A stretch of DNA of 64,000 nt, from assembly GCA_920105625.2 (NCBI GenBank), contig OV050032.1:117474542-117538541 (forward strand), written 5' to 3'. The DNA is from Clusia tigrina (taxonomy: Eukaryota > Arthropoda > Insecta > Diptera > Clusiidae). Shown piece by piece: positions 48,271 to 61,013 of this stretch. The notes under the pieces are model-generated. The model worked only from the letters and a program-made list of their open reading frames with translations, was not told where the DNA came from and did no database searches. The number at the start of each line of letters is the position of its first letter. The first letter of the stretch is position 1. A program made the translations under genes and the position numbers.

Positions 48271-51200
48271 GATAGCTTAAATTGACAAGAGGCTCGAGTA
48301 CTTTATTGTTACAAAATTTCAAGGTTTTATGACGCTCCAGTAAAAAGTTACAAGCATTTGTATGTTGCAAACTTTGATTGGTGTACGACGTACCGTTTAG
48401 AAGTTAGGGCCATTTGAAGTTTTATCAGTGTGTGATTTGGGACTCTAGGGTAGCATAGCTTGGAGCGATAGCTTAAATTGACAAGAAGCTCGAGTACTTT
48501 ATTGTTACAAAATTTCAAGGTTTTATGAGGCTCCAGTAAAAAGTTACAAGCATTTGTATGTTGCAAACTTTGATAGGTGTACGACGTACCGTTTAGAAGT
48601 TTGGGCCATTTGAAGTTTTATCAGTGTGTGATTTGGGACTCTAGGGTAGCATAGCTTTGAGCGATAGCTTAAATTGACAAGAAGCTCGAGTACTTTATTG
48701 TTACAAAATTTCAAGGTTTTATGAGGCTCCAGTAAAAAGTTACAAGCATTTGTATGTTGCAAACTTTGATAGGTGTAGGACGTACCGTATAGAAGTAGGG
48801 GGCATTTGAAGTTTTATCAGTGTTTGATTTGGGACTCTAGGGTAGCATAGTTTTGAGCGATAGCTTAAATTGACAAGAAGCTTGGGTACTTCATTGTTAC
48901 AAAATTTCAAGGTTTTATGACGCTCCAGTAAAAAGTTACAAGCATTTGAATTTTGCCAACTTTGATAGGTGTAGGACGTACCGTATAGAAGTTAGGGCCA
49001 TTTAAAGTTTTATCAGTGTTTGATTTGGGACTCTAGGGTAGCATAGCTTTGAGCGATAGCTTAAATTGACAAGAGGCTCGAGTACTTTATTGTTACAAAA
49101 TTTCAAGGTTTTATGAGGCTCCAGTAAAAAGTTACAAGCATTTGTATGTTGCAAACTTTGATAGGTGTAGGACGTACCGTATAGAAGTTGGGGGCTTTTG
49201 AAGTTTTATCAGTGTTTGATTTGGGACTCTAGGGTAGCATAGCTTTGTGCGATAGCTTAAATTGACAAGAGGCTAGAGTACTTTATTGTTACATAATTTC
49301 AAGGTTTTATGACGCTCCAGTAAAAAGTTACACGCATTTGTATGTTGCAAACTTTGATAGGTGTAGGACGTACCGTAAAGAAGTTAGGGGCGTTTGAAGT
49401 TTTATTAGTGTTTGATTTGGGACTCTAGGGTAGCAAAGCTTTGAGCGATAGCTTAAATTGACAAGAGGCTCGAGTACTTTATTGTTACAAAATTTCAAGG
49501 TTTTAGGACGATCCAGTAAAAAGTTACAAGCATTTGTATGTTGCAAACTTTGATAGGTGTTGTACGTACCGTATAGAAGTTAGGGGCGTTTGAAGTTTTA
49601 TCAGTGTTTGATTTGGGACTCAAGGGTAGCATATCTTTGAGCGATAGCTTTAATTGACAAGAGGCTCGAGTACTTTATTGTTACAAAATTTCAAGGTTTT
49701 ATGACGCTCCAATAAAAAGTTACAAGCATTTGAATTTTGCCAACTTTATAGGTGTAAGACGTACCGTATAGAAGTTAGGGCCATTTAAAGTTTTATCAGT
49801 GTTTGATTTGGGACTCTAGGGTAGCATAGCTTTGAGCGATAGCTTAAATTGACAAGAGGCTCGAGTACTTTATTGTTACAAAATTTCAAGGTTTTATGAC
49901 GCTCCAGTAAAAAGTTACAAGCATTTGTATGTTGCAAACTTTGATAGGTGTACGACGTACCGTTTAGAAGTTAGGGCCATTTGAAGTTTTATCAGTGTGT
50001 GATTTGGGACTCTAGGGTAGCATAGCTTTGAGCGATAGCTTAAATTGACAAGAAGCTCGAGTACTTTATTGTTACAAAATTTCAAGGTTTTATGAGGCTC
50101 CAGTAAAAAGTTACAAGCATTTGTATGTTGCAAACTTTGATAGGTGTAGGACGTACCGTATAGAAGTAGGGGGCATTTGAAGTTTTATCAGTGTTTGATT
50201 TGGGACTCTAGGGTAGCATAGCTTTGAGCGATAGCTTAAATTGACAAGAGGCTAGAGTACTTTATTGTTACAAAATTTCAAGGTTTTATGACGCTCCAGT
50301 AAAAAGTTACAAGCATTTGAATGTTGCAAACTTTGATAGGTGTAGGACGTACCGTAAAGAAGTTAGGGGCGTTTGAAGTTTTATCAGTGTTTGATTTGGG
50401 ACTCTAGGGTAGCAAAGCTTTGAGCGATAGCTTAAATTGACAAGAGGCTCGAGTACTTTATTGTTACAAAATTTGAAGGTTTTAGGACGCTCCAGTAAAA
50501 AGTTACAAGCATTTGTATGTTGCAAACTTTGGTAGGTGTAGGATGTACCGTAAAGAAGTTAGGGGCGTTAGAAGTTTTATCAGTGTTTGATTTGGGACTC
50601 TAGGGTAGCATAGTTTTGAGCGATAGCTTAATTTGACAAGAAGCTTGGGTACTTCATTGTTACAAAATTTCAAGGTTTTATGACGCTCCAGTAAAAAGTT
50701 ACAAGCATTTGTATGTTGCAAACTTTGATTGGTGTAGGAAGTACCGTATAAAAGTTAGGGCCATTTGAAGTTTTATCAGTGTTTGATTTGGGACTCAAGG
50801 GTAGCGTAGCTTTGGGCGATGGCTTAAATTGACAAGAGGCTCGAGTACTTTATTGTTACAAAATTTCAAGGTTTTATGACGCTCCAGTAAAAAGTTACAA
50901 GCATTTGTATGTTGCATACTTTGATAGGTGTAGGACGTACCGTATAGAAGTTAGGGCCATTTGAAGTTTTATCAGTGTTTGATTTGGGACTCTAGGGTAG
51001 CATAGCTTTGAGCGATAGCTTAAATTGACAAGAGGCTCGAGTACTTTATTGTTACAAAATTTCAAGGTTTTATGACGCTCCAGTAAAAAGTTACAAGCAT
51101 TTGTATGTTGCAAACTTTGATAGGTGTACGACGTACCGTTTAGAAGTTAGGGCCATTTGAAGTTTTATCAGTGTGTGATTTGGGACTCTAGGGTAGCATA

Positions 51201-52902
51201 GCTTTGAGCGATAGCTTAAATTGACAAGAGGCTCGAGTACTTTATTGTTACAAAATTTCAAGGTTTTATGAGGCTCCAGTAAAAAGTTAGAAGCATTTGT
51301 ATGTTGCAAACTTTGATAGGTGTAGGACGTACCGTATAGAAGTTGGGGGCTTTTGAAGTTTTATCAGTGTTTGATTTGGGACTCTAGGGTAGCATAGCTT
51401 TGTGCGATAGCTTAAATTGACAAGAGGCTAGAGTACTTTATTGTTACAGAATTTGAAGGTTTTATGACACTCCAGTAAAAAGTTACAAGCATTTGTATGT
51501 TGCAAACTTTGATAGGTGTAGGACGTACCGTAAAGAAGTTAGGGGCGTTTGAAGTTTTATCAGTGTTTGATTTGGGACTCTAGGGTAGCAAAGCTTTGAG
51601 CGATAGCTTAAATTGACAAGAGGCTCGAGTACTTTATTGTTACAAAATTTCAAGGTTTTAGGAGGATCCAGTAAAAAGTTACAAGCATTTGTATGTTGCA
51701 AACTTTGATAGGTGTAGTACGTACCGTAAAGAAGTTAGGGGCGTTTGAAGTTTTATCAGTGTTTGATTTGGGACTCTAGGGTAGCATAGTTTTGAGCGAT
51801 AGCTTAAATTGACAAGAAGCTTGGGTACTTCATTGTTACAAAATTTCAAGGTTTTATGACGCTCCAGTAAAAAGTTACAAGCATTTGTATGTTGCAAACT
51901 TTGAATGGTGTAGGACGAACCGTATAAAAGTTAGGGCCATTTGAAGTTTTATCAGTGTTTGATTTGGGACTCAAGGGTAGCGTAGCTTTGGGCGATAGCT
52001 TAAATTGACAAGAGGCTCGAGTACTTTATTGTTACAAAATTTCAAGGTTTTATGAGGCTCCAGTAAAAAGTTACAAGCATTTTTATATTGCAAACTTTGA
52101 TAGGAGTAGGACGTACCGTACAGAAGTTGGGGGCATTTGAAGTTTTATCAGTGTTTGATTGGGACTCTAGGGTAGCATAGCTTTGAGCGATAGCTTAAAT
52201 TGACAATAGGCTAGAGTACTTTATTGTTACAAAATTTCAAGGTTTTATGACGCTCCAGTAAAAAGTTACAAGCATTTGTATGTTGCAAACTTTGATAGGT
52301 GTAGGACGTACCGTAAAGAAGTTAGGGGCGTTTGAAGTTTTATCAGTGTTTGATTTGGGACTCTATGGTAGCATAGTTTTGAGCGATAGCTTAAATTGAC
52401 AAGAAGCTTGGGTACTTCATTGTTGCAAAATTTCAAGGTTTTATGACGCTCCAGTAAAAAGTTACAAGCATTTGAATTTTGCCAACTTTGATAGGTGTAG
52501 GACGTACCGTATAGAAGTTAGGGCCATTTAAAGTTTTATCAGTGTTTGATTTGGGACTCTAGGGTAGCATAGCTTTGAGCGATAGCTTAAATTGACAAGA
52601 GGCTCGAGTACTTTATTGTTTCAAAATTTCAAGGTTTTATGAGGCTCCAGTAAAAAGTTACAAGCATTTGTATGTTGCAAACTTTGATAAGTGTAGTACG
52701 TACCGTATAGAAGTTAGGGGCGTTTGAAGTTTTATCAGTGTTTGATTTAGGACTCAAGGGTAGCATAGCTTTGAGCGATAGCTTAAATTGACAAGAGGCT
52801 CGAGTACTTTATTGTTACAAAATTTCAAGGTTTTATGACGCTCCAATAAAAAGTTACAAGCATTTGAATTTTGCCAACTTTGATAGGTGTAGGACGTACC
52901 GT
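48265..52902 (+). repeat. Segment A': second copy of the 4.64-kb direct duplication
   Basis: It is a repeat of 38,203-42,840 that starts exactly at the inversion junction and, unlike A, continues past the equivalent of 42,840 into regular forward satellite (CCGTATAGAAGTTAGGGCC at 52,901). It lacks the indel patch seen in A at 39.0-39.9 kb, so its register is cleaner. Confidence 0.9.
50100..52685 (+). repeat. 15-monomer block, first copy
   Basis: It matches 53,039-55,593 at offset 2,939, changing to 2,908 after a 31-base deletion in the second copy. Shared markers are GGAAGTACCG, TTGCATACTTTG, CCGTTTAGAAG, GAATGGTGTAGGACGAACC, GATAGGAGTAGG with CCGTACAGAAG, and GTTTGATTGGGAC. The block lies within A', so this duplication affects only the A' side. 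Confidence 0.8.
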
Positions 52903-54717
52903 ATAGAAGTTAGGGCCATTTAAAGTTTTATCAGTGTTTGATTTGGGACTCTAGGGTAGCATAGCTTTGAGCGATAGCTTAAATTGACAAGAGGCTCGAG
53001 TACTTTATTGTTACAAAATTTCAAGGTTTTATGAGGCTCCAGTAAAAAGTTACAAGCATTTGTATGTTGCAAACTTTGATAGGTGTAGGACGTACCGTAT
53101 AGAAGTTGGGGGCATTTGAAGTTTTATCAGTGTTTGATTTGGGACTCTAGGGTAGCATAGCTTTGAGCGATAGCTTAAATTGACAAGAGGCTAGAGTACT
53201 TTATTGTTACAAAATTTCAAGGTTTTATGACGCTCCAGTAAAAAGTTACAAGCATTTGTATGTTGCAAACTTTGATAGGTGTAGGACGTACCGTAAAGAA
53301 GTTAGGGGCGTTTGAAGTTTTATCAGTGTTTGATTTGGGACTCTAAGGTAGCAAAGCTTTGAGCGATAGCTTAAATTGACAAGAGGCTCGAGTACTTTAT
53401 TGTTACAAAATTTGAAGGTTTTAGGACGCTCCAGTAAAAAGTTACAAGCATTTGTGTGTTGCAAACTTTGGTAGGTGTAGGATGTACCATAAAGAAGTTA
53501 GGGGCGTTAGAAGTTTTATCAGTGTTTGATTTGGGACTCTAGGGTAGCATAGTTTTGAGCGATAGCTTAAATTGACAAGAAGCTTGGGTACTTCATTGTT
53601 ACAAAATTTCAAGGTTTTATGACGCTCCAGTAAAAAGCTACAAGCATTTGTATGTTGCAAACTTTGATTGGTGTAGGAAGTACCGTATAAAAGTTAGGGC
53701 CATTTGAAGTTTTATCAGTGTTTGATTTGGGACTCAAGGGTAGCGTAGCTTTGGGCGATGGCTTAAATTGACAAGAGGCTCGAGTACTTTATTGTTACAA
53801 AATTTCAAGGTTTTATGACGCTCCAGTAAAAAGTTACAAGCATTTGTATGTTGCATACTTTGATAGGTGTAGGACGTACCGTATAGAAGTTAGGGCCATT
53901 TGAAGTTTTATCAGTGTTTGATTTGGGACTCTAGGGTAGCATAGCTTTGAGCGATAGCTTAAATTGACAAGAGGCTCGAGTACTTTATTGTTACAAAATT
54001 TCAAGGTTTTATGACGCTCCAGTAAAAAGTTACAAGCATTTGTATGTTGCAAACTTTGATAGGTGTACGACGTACCGTTTAGAAGTTAGGGACATTTGAA
54101 GTTTTATCGCTTTGAGCGATAGCTTAAATTGACAAGAGGCTCGAGTACTTTATTGTTACAAAATTTCAAGGTTTTATGAGGCTCCAGTAAAAAGTTACAA
54201 GCATTTGTATGTTGCAAACTTTGATAGGTGTAGGACGTACCGTATAGAAGTTGGGGGCTTTTGAAGTTTTATCAGTGTTTGATGTGGGACTCTAGGGTAG
54301 CATAGCTTTGAGCGATAGCTTAAATTGACAAGAGGCTAGAGTACTTTATTGTTACAAAATTTCAAGGTTTTATGACGCTCCAGTAAAAAGTTACAAGCAT
54401 TTGTATGTTGCAAACTTTGATAGGTGTAGGACGTACCGTAAAGAAGTTAGGGGCGTTTGAAGTTTTATTAGTGTTTGATTTGGGACTCTAGGGTAGCAAA
54501 GCTTTGAGCGATAGCTTAAATTGACAAGAGGCTCGAGTACTTTATTGTTACAAAAATTCAAGGTTTTAGGACGATCCAGTAAAAAGTTACAAGCATTTGT
54601 ATGTTGCAAACTTTGATAGGTGTAGTACGTACCGTAAAGAAGTTAGGGGCGTTTGAAGTTTTATCAGTGTTTGATTTGGGACTCTAGGGTAGCATAGTTT
54701 TGAGCGATAGCTTAAAT
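52903..54717 (+). repeat. Satellite segment including the second 15-monomer block copy
   Basis: It contains the start of the second copy of 50,100-52,685 and one internally deleted monomer at 54,108. A few private substitutions (GTGTGTTGC at 53,455, AAAAAGCTACAAGC at 53,634) suggest modest divergence after duplication. No other sequence is present. Confidence 0.8.
54100..54118 (+). repeat. 31-bp deletion inside a monomer
   Basis: GAAGTTTTATC is joined directly to GCTTTGAGCGATAG. The counterpart near 51,170 has 31 additional bases (AGTGTGTGATTTGG through GGTAGCATA). The deletion is not seen elsewhere in the window, so it is recent or local. Confidence 0.88.
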
Positions 54718-56676
54718 TGACAAGAAGCTTGGGTACTTCATTGTTACAAAATTTCAAGGTTTTATGACGCTCCAGTAAAAAGTTACAAGCATTTGTATGT
54801 TGCAAACTTTGAATGGTGTAGGACGAACCGTATAAAAGTTAGGGCCATTTGAAGTTTTATCAGTGTTTGATTTGGGACTCAAGGGTAGCGTAGCTTTGGG
54901 CGATGGCTTAAATTGACAAGAGGCTCGAGTACTTTATTGTTACAAAAATTCAAGGTTTTATGACGCTCCAGTAAAAAGTTACAAGCATTTGTATATTGCA
55001 AACTTTGATAGGAGTAGGACGTACCGTACAGAAGTTGGGGGCATTTGAAGTTTTATCAGTGTTTGATTGGGACTCTAGGGTAGCATAGTTTTGAGCGATA
55101 GCTTAAATTGACAATAGGCTAGAGTACTTTATTGTTACAAAATTTCAAGGTTTTATGACGCTCCAGTAAAAAGTTACAAGCATTTGTATGTTGCAAACTT
55201 TGATAGGTGTAGGACGTACCGTAAAGAAGTTAGGGGCGTTTGAAGTTTTATCAGTGTTTGATTTGGGACTCTAGGGTAGCATAGTTTTGAGCGATAGCTT
55301 AAATTGACAAGAAGCTTGGGTACTTCATTGTTGCAAAATTTCAAGGTTTTATGACGCTCCAGTAAAAAGTTACAAGCATTTGAATTTTGCCAACTTTGAT
55401 AGGTGTAGGACGTACCGTATAGAAGTTAGGGCCATTTAAAGTTTTATCAGTGTTTGATTTGGGACTCTAGGGTAGCATAGCTTTGAGCGATAGCTTAAAT
55501 TGACAAGAGGCTCGAGTACTTTATTGTTACAAAATTTCAAGGTTTTATGAGGCTCCAGTAAAAAGTTACAAGCATTTGTATGTTGCAAACTTTGATAGGT
55601 GTAGGACGTACCGTATAGAAGTTTGGGGCTTTTGAAGTTTTATCAGTGTTTGATTTGGGACTCTAGGGTAGCATAGCTTTGTGCGATAGCTTAAATTGAC
55701 AAGAGGCTAGAGTACTTTATTGTTACAAAATTTCAAGGTTTTATGACGCTCCAGTAAAAAGTTACAAGCATTTGTATGTTGCAAACTTTGATAGGTGTAG
55801 GACGTACCGTAAAGAAGTTAGGGGCGTTTGAAGTTTTATCAGTGTTTGATTTGGGACTCTAGGGTAGCAAAGCTTTGAGCGATAGCTTAAATTGACAAGA
55901 GGCTCGAGTACTTTATTGTTACAAAATTTCAAGGTTTTAGGACGATCCAGTAAAAAGTTACAAGCATTTGTATGTTGCAAACTTTGATAGGTGTAGTACG
56001 TACCGTAAAGAAGTTAGGGGCGTTTGAAGTTTTATCATTGTTTGATTTGGGACTCAAGGGTAGCATAGCTTTGAGCGATAGCTTAAATTGACAAGAGGCT
56101 CGAGTACTTTATTGTTACAAAATTTCAAGGTTTTATGACGCTCCAGTAAAAAGTTACAAGCATTTGTATGTTGCAAACTTTGATAGGTGTAGGACGTACC
56201 GTAAAGAAGTTAGGGGCGTTTGAAGTTTTATCAGTGTTTGATTTGGGACTCTAGGGTAGCATAGCTTTGAGAGATAGCTTAAATTGACAAGAGGCTCGAG
56301 TACTTTATTGTTACAAAATTTCAAGGTTTTATGACGCTCCAGTAAAAAGTTACAAGCATTTGTATGTTGCAAACTTTGATAGGTGTACGACGTACCGTTT
56401 AGAAGTTAGGGCCATTTGAAGTTTTATCAGTGTGTGATTTGGAACTCTAGGGTAGCATAGCTTTGAGCGATAGCTTAAATTGACAAGAGGCTCGAGTACT
56501 TTATTGTTACAAAATTTCAAGGTTTTATGAGGCTCCAGTAAAAAGTTACAAGCATTTGTATTTTGCAAACTTTGATAGGTGTAGGACGTACCGTATAGAA
56601 GTTGGGGGCTTTTGAAGTTTTATCAGTGTTTGATTTGGGACTCTAGGGTAGCATAGCTTTGTGCGATAGCTTAAAT
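54718..56676 (+). repeat. 10-monomer tandem duplication, first copy (period 1,959)
   Basis: It matches 56,677-58,635 at a constant offset of 1,959 bases (10 x 196 - 1). The missing base comes from the GTTTGATTGGGAC monomer present once in each copy (55,067 and 57,026). Markers are GAATGGTGTAGGACGAACC (54,811 and 56,770), TTTGGGGCTTTTG and TATCATTGTTTG. Confidence 0.88.
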
Positions 56677-58635
56677 TGACAAGAAGCTTGGGTACTTCAT
56701 TGTTACAAAATTTCAAGGTTTTATGACGCTCCAGTAAAAAGTTACAAGCATTTGTATGTTGCAAACTTTGAATGGTGTAGGACGAACCGTATAAAAGTTA
56801 GGGCCATTTGAAGTTTTATCAGTGTTTGATTTGGGACTCAAGGGTAGCGTAGCTTTGGGCGATGGCTTAAATTGACAACAGGCTCGAGTACTTTATTGTT
56901 ACAAAATTGCAAGGTTTTATGACGCTCCAGTAAAAAGTTACAAGCATTTGTATATTGCAAACTTTGATAGGAGTAGGACGTACCGTACAGAAGTTGGGGA
57001 CATTTGAAGTTTTATCAGTGTTTGATTGGGACTCTAGGGTAGCATAGTTTTGAGCGATAGCTTAAATTGACAATAGGCTAGAGTACTTTATTGTTACAAA
57101 ATTTCAAGGTTTTATGACGCTCCAGTAAAAAGTTACAAGCATTTGTATGTTGCAAACTTTGATAGGTGTAGGACGTACCGTAAAGAAGTTAGGGGCGTTT
57201 GAAGTTTTATCAGTGTTTGATTTGGGACTCTAGGGTAGCATAGTTTTGAGCGATAGCTTAAATTGACAAGAAGCTTGGGTACTTCATTGTTGCAAAATTT
57301 CAAGGTTTTATGACGCTCCAGTAAAAAGTTACAAGCATTTGAATTTTGCCAACTTTGATAGGTGTAGGACGTACCGTATAGAAGTTAGGGCCATTTAAAG
57401 TTTTATCAGTGTTTGATTTGGGACTCTAGGGTAGCATAGCTTTGAGCGATAGCTTAAATTGACAAGAGGCTCGAGTACTTTATTGTTACAAAATTTCAAG
57501 GTTTTATGAGGCTCCAGTAAAAAGTTACAAGCATTTGTATGTTGCAAACTTTGATAGGTGTAGGACGTACCGTATAGAAGTTTGGGGCTTTTGAAGTTTT
57601 ATCAGTGTTTGATTTGGGACTCTAGGGTAGCATAGCTTTGTGCGATAGCTTAAATTGACAAGAGGCTAGAGTACTTTATTGTTACAAAATTTCAAGGTTT
57701 TATGACGCTCCAGTAAAAAGTTACAAGCATTTGTATGTTGCAAACTTTGATAGGTGTAGGACGTACCGTATAGAAGTTAGGGGCGTTTGAAGTTTTATCA
57801 GTGTTTGATTTGGGACTCTAGGGTAGCAAAGCTTTGAGCGATAGCTTAAATTGACAAGAGGCTCGAGTACTTTATTGTTACAAAATTTCAAGGTTTTAGG
57901 ACGATCCAGTAAAAAGTTACAAGCATTTGTATGTTGCAAACTTTGATAGGTGTAGTACGTACCGTAAAGAAGTTAGGGGCGTTTGAAGTTTTATCATTGT
58001 TTGATTTGGGACTCAAGGGTAGCATAGCTTTGAGCGATAGCTTAAATTGACAAGAGGCTCGAGTACTTTATTGTTACAAAATTTCAAGGTTTTATGACGC
58101 TCCAGTAAAAAGTTACAAGCATTTGTATGTTGCAAACTTTGATAGGTGTAGGACGTACCGTAAAGAAGTTAGGGGCGTTTGAAGTTTTATCAGTGTTTGA
58201 TTTGGGACTCTAGGGTAGCATAGCTTTGAGCGATAGCTTAAATTGACAAGAGGCTCGAGTACTTTATTGTTACAAAATTTCAAGGTTTTATGACGCTCCA
58301 GTAAAAAGTTACAAGCATTTGTATATTGCAAACTTTGATAGGTGTACGACGTACCGTTTAGAAGTTAGGGCCATTTGAAGTTTTATCAGTGTGTGATTTG
58401 GGACTCTAGGGTAGCATAGCTTTGAGCGATAGCTTAAATTGACAAGAGGCTCGAGTACTTTATTGTTACAAAATTTCAAGGTTTTATGAGGCTCCAGTAA
58501 AAAGTTACAAGCATTTGTATGTTGCAAACTTTGATAGGTGTAGGACGTACCGTATAGAAGTTGGGGGCTTTTGAAGTTTTATCAGTGTTTGATTTGGGAC
58601 TCTAGGGTAGCATAGCTTTGTGCGATAGCTTAAAT
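56677..58635 (+). repeat. 10-monomer tandem duplication, second copy
   Basis: The junction monomer at about 56,560-56,760 has a type D front (GGGGGCTTTTG, GCTTTGTGCG) and a type B tail (AAGCTTGGGTACTTC). That is the expected product of an in-register unequal exchange. The copies differ by only a handful of substitutions in what I compared by eye. Confidence 0.88.
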
Positions 58636-59068
58636 TGACAAGAGGCTAGAGTACTTTATTGTTACAAAATTTGAAAGTTTTATGACGCTCCAGTAAAAAG
58701 TTACAAGCATTTGTATGTTGCAAACTTTGATAGGTGTAGGACGTACCGTAAAGAAGTTAGGGGCGTTTGAAGTTTTATCAGTGTTTGATTTGGGACTCTA
58801 GGGTAGCAAAGCTTTGAGCGATAGCTTAAATTGACAAGAGGCTCGAGTACTTTATTGTTACAAAATTTCAAGGTTTTAGGACGATCCAGTAAAAAGTTAC
58901 AAGCATTTGTATGTTGCAAACTTTGATAGGTGTAGTACGTACCGTAAAGAAGTTAGGGGCGTTTGAAGTTTTATCAGTGTTTGATTTGGGACTCTAGGGT
59001 AGCATAGTTTTGAGCGATAGCTTAAATTGACAAGAGGCTAGAGTACTTTATTGTTACAAAATTTCAAG
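58636..59068 (+). repeat. Short satellite bridge between two 10-monomer duplications
   Basis: About two monomers: a type A with GACGATCC, and a B/D mixed monomer with GCATAGTTTTGAG followed by GCTAGAGTAC. Nothing else is present. Confidence 0.8.
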
Positions 59069-61013
59069 GTTTTATGACGCTCCAGTAAAAAGTTACAAGC
59101 ATTTGTATGTTGCAAACTTTGAATGGTGTAGGACGAACCGCATAAAAGTTAGGGCCATTTGAAGTTTTATCAGTGTTTGATTTGGGACTCAAGGGTAGCG
59201 TAGCTTTGGGCGATAGCTTAAATTGACAAGAGGCTCGAGTACTTTATTGTTACAAAATTTCAAGGTTTTATGAGGCTCCAGTAAAAAGTTACAAGCATTT
59301 GTATATTGCAAACTTTGATAGGAGTAGGACGTACCGTACAGAAGTTGGGGGCATTTGAAGTTTTATCAGTGTTTGATTGGGACTCTAGGGTAGCATAGTT
59401 TTGAGCGATAGCTTAAATTGACAATAGGCTAGAGTACTTTATTGTTACAAAATTTCAAGGTTTTATGACGCTCCAGTAAAAAGTTACAAGCATTTGTATG
59501 TTGCAAACTTTGATAGGTGTAGGACGTACCGTAAAGAAGTTAGGGCGTTTGAAGTTTTATCAGTGTTTGATTTGGGACTCTAGGGTAGCATAGTTTTGAG
59601 CGATAGCTTAAATTGACAAGAAGCTTGGGTACTTCATTGTTGCAAAATTTCAAGGTTTTATGACGCTCCAGTAAAAAGTTACAAGCATTTGAATTTTGCC
59701 AACTTTGATAGGTGTAGGACGTACCGTATAGAAGTTAGGGCCATTTAAAGTTTTATCAGTGTTTGATTTGGGACTCTAGGGTAGCATAGCTTTGAGCGAT
59801 AGCTTAAATTGACAAGAGGCTCGAGTACTTAATTGTTTCAAAATTTCAGGGTTTTATGAGGCTCCAGTAAAAAGTTACAAGCATTTGTATGTTGCAAACT
59901 TTGATAGGTGTAGTACGTAAAGTAGAGAAGTTAGGGGCGTTTGAAGTTTTATCAGTGTTTGATTTAGGACTCAAGGGTAGCATAGCTTTGAGCGATAGCT
60001 TAAATTGACAAGAGGCTCGAGTACTTTATTGTTACAAAATTTCAAGGTTTTATGACGCTCCAATAAAAAGTTACAAGCATTTGAATTTTGCCAACTTTGA
60101 TAGGTGTAGGACGTACCGTATAGAAGTTAGGGCCATTTAAAGTTTTATCAGTGTTTGATTTGGGACTCTAGGGTAGCATAGCTTTGAGCGATAGCTTAAA
60201 TTGACAAGAGGCTCGAGTACTTTATTGTTACAAAATTTCAAGGTTTTATGAGGCTCCAGTAAAAAGTTACAAGCATTTGTATGTTGCAAACTTTGATAGG
60301 TGTAGGACGTACCGTATAGAAGTTGGGGGCATTTGAAGTTTTATCAGTGTTTGATTTGGGACTCTAGGGTAGCATAGCTTTGAGTTGACAAGAGGCTCGA
60401 GTACTTTATTGTTACAAAATTTCAAGGTTTTATGAGGCTCCAGTAAAAAGTTACAAGCATTTGTATGTTGCAAACTTTGATAGGTGTAGGACGTACCGTA
60501 TAGAAGTTGGGGGCTTTTGAAGTTTTATCAGTGTTTGATTTGGGACTCTAGGGTAGCATAGCTTTGTGCGATAGCTTAAATTGACAACAGGCTCGAGTAC
60601 TTTATTGTTACAAATTTGCAAGGTTTTATGACGCTCCAGTAAAAAGTTACAAGCATTTGTATATTGCAAACTTTGATAGGAGTAGGACGTACCGTACAGA
60701 AGTTGGGGACATTTGAAGTTTTATCAGTGTTTGATTGGGACTCTAGGGTAGCATAGTTTTGAGCGATAGCTTAAATTGACAATAGGCTAGAGTACTTTAT
60801 TGTTACAAAATTTCAAGGTTTTATGACGCTCCAGTAAAAAGTTACAAGCATTTGTATGTTGCAAACTTTGATAGGTGTAGGACGTACCGTAAAGAAGTTA
60901 GGGGCGTTTGAAGTTTTATCAGTGTTTGATTTGGGACTCTAGGGTAGCATAGTTTTGAGCGATAGCTTAAATTGACAAGAAGCTTGGGTACTTCATTGTT
61001 GCAAAATTTCAAG
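59069..61013 (+). repeat. 10-monomer duplication, first copy (period 1,945)
   Basis: GAATGGTGTAGGACGAACCG with CATAAAAG at 59,121 recurs at 61,066 (offset 1,945). Other shared markers are GTACGTAAAGTA, the 12-base deletion at 60,384 and CAACAGGCTCGAG. The period is below 1,960 because each copy carries several small deletions. Confidence 0.85.
60376..60392 (+). repeat. 12-bp deletion in monomer (copy 1)
   Basis: GCTTTGAG is followed by TTGACAAGAGG; the normal unit has CGATAGCTTAAA between them. It recurs at 62,323, 1,939 bases on, so it predates that duplication. Confidence 0.9.
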
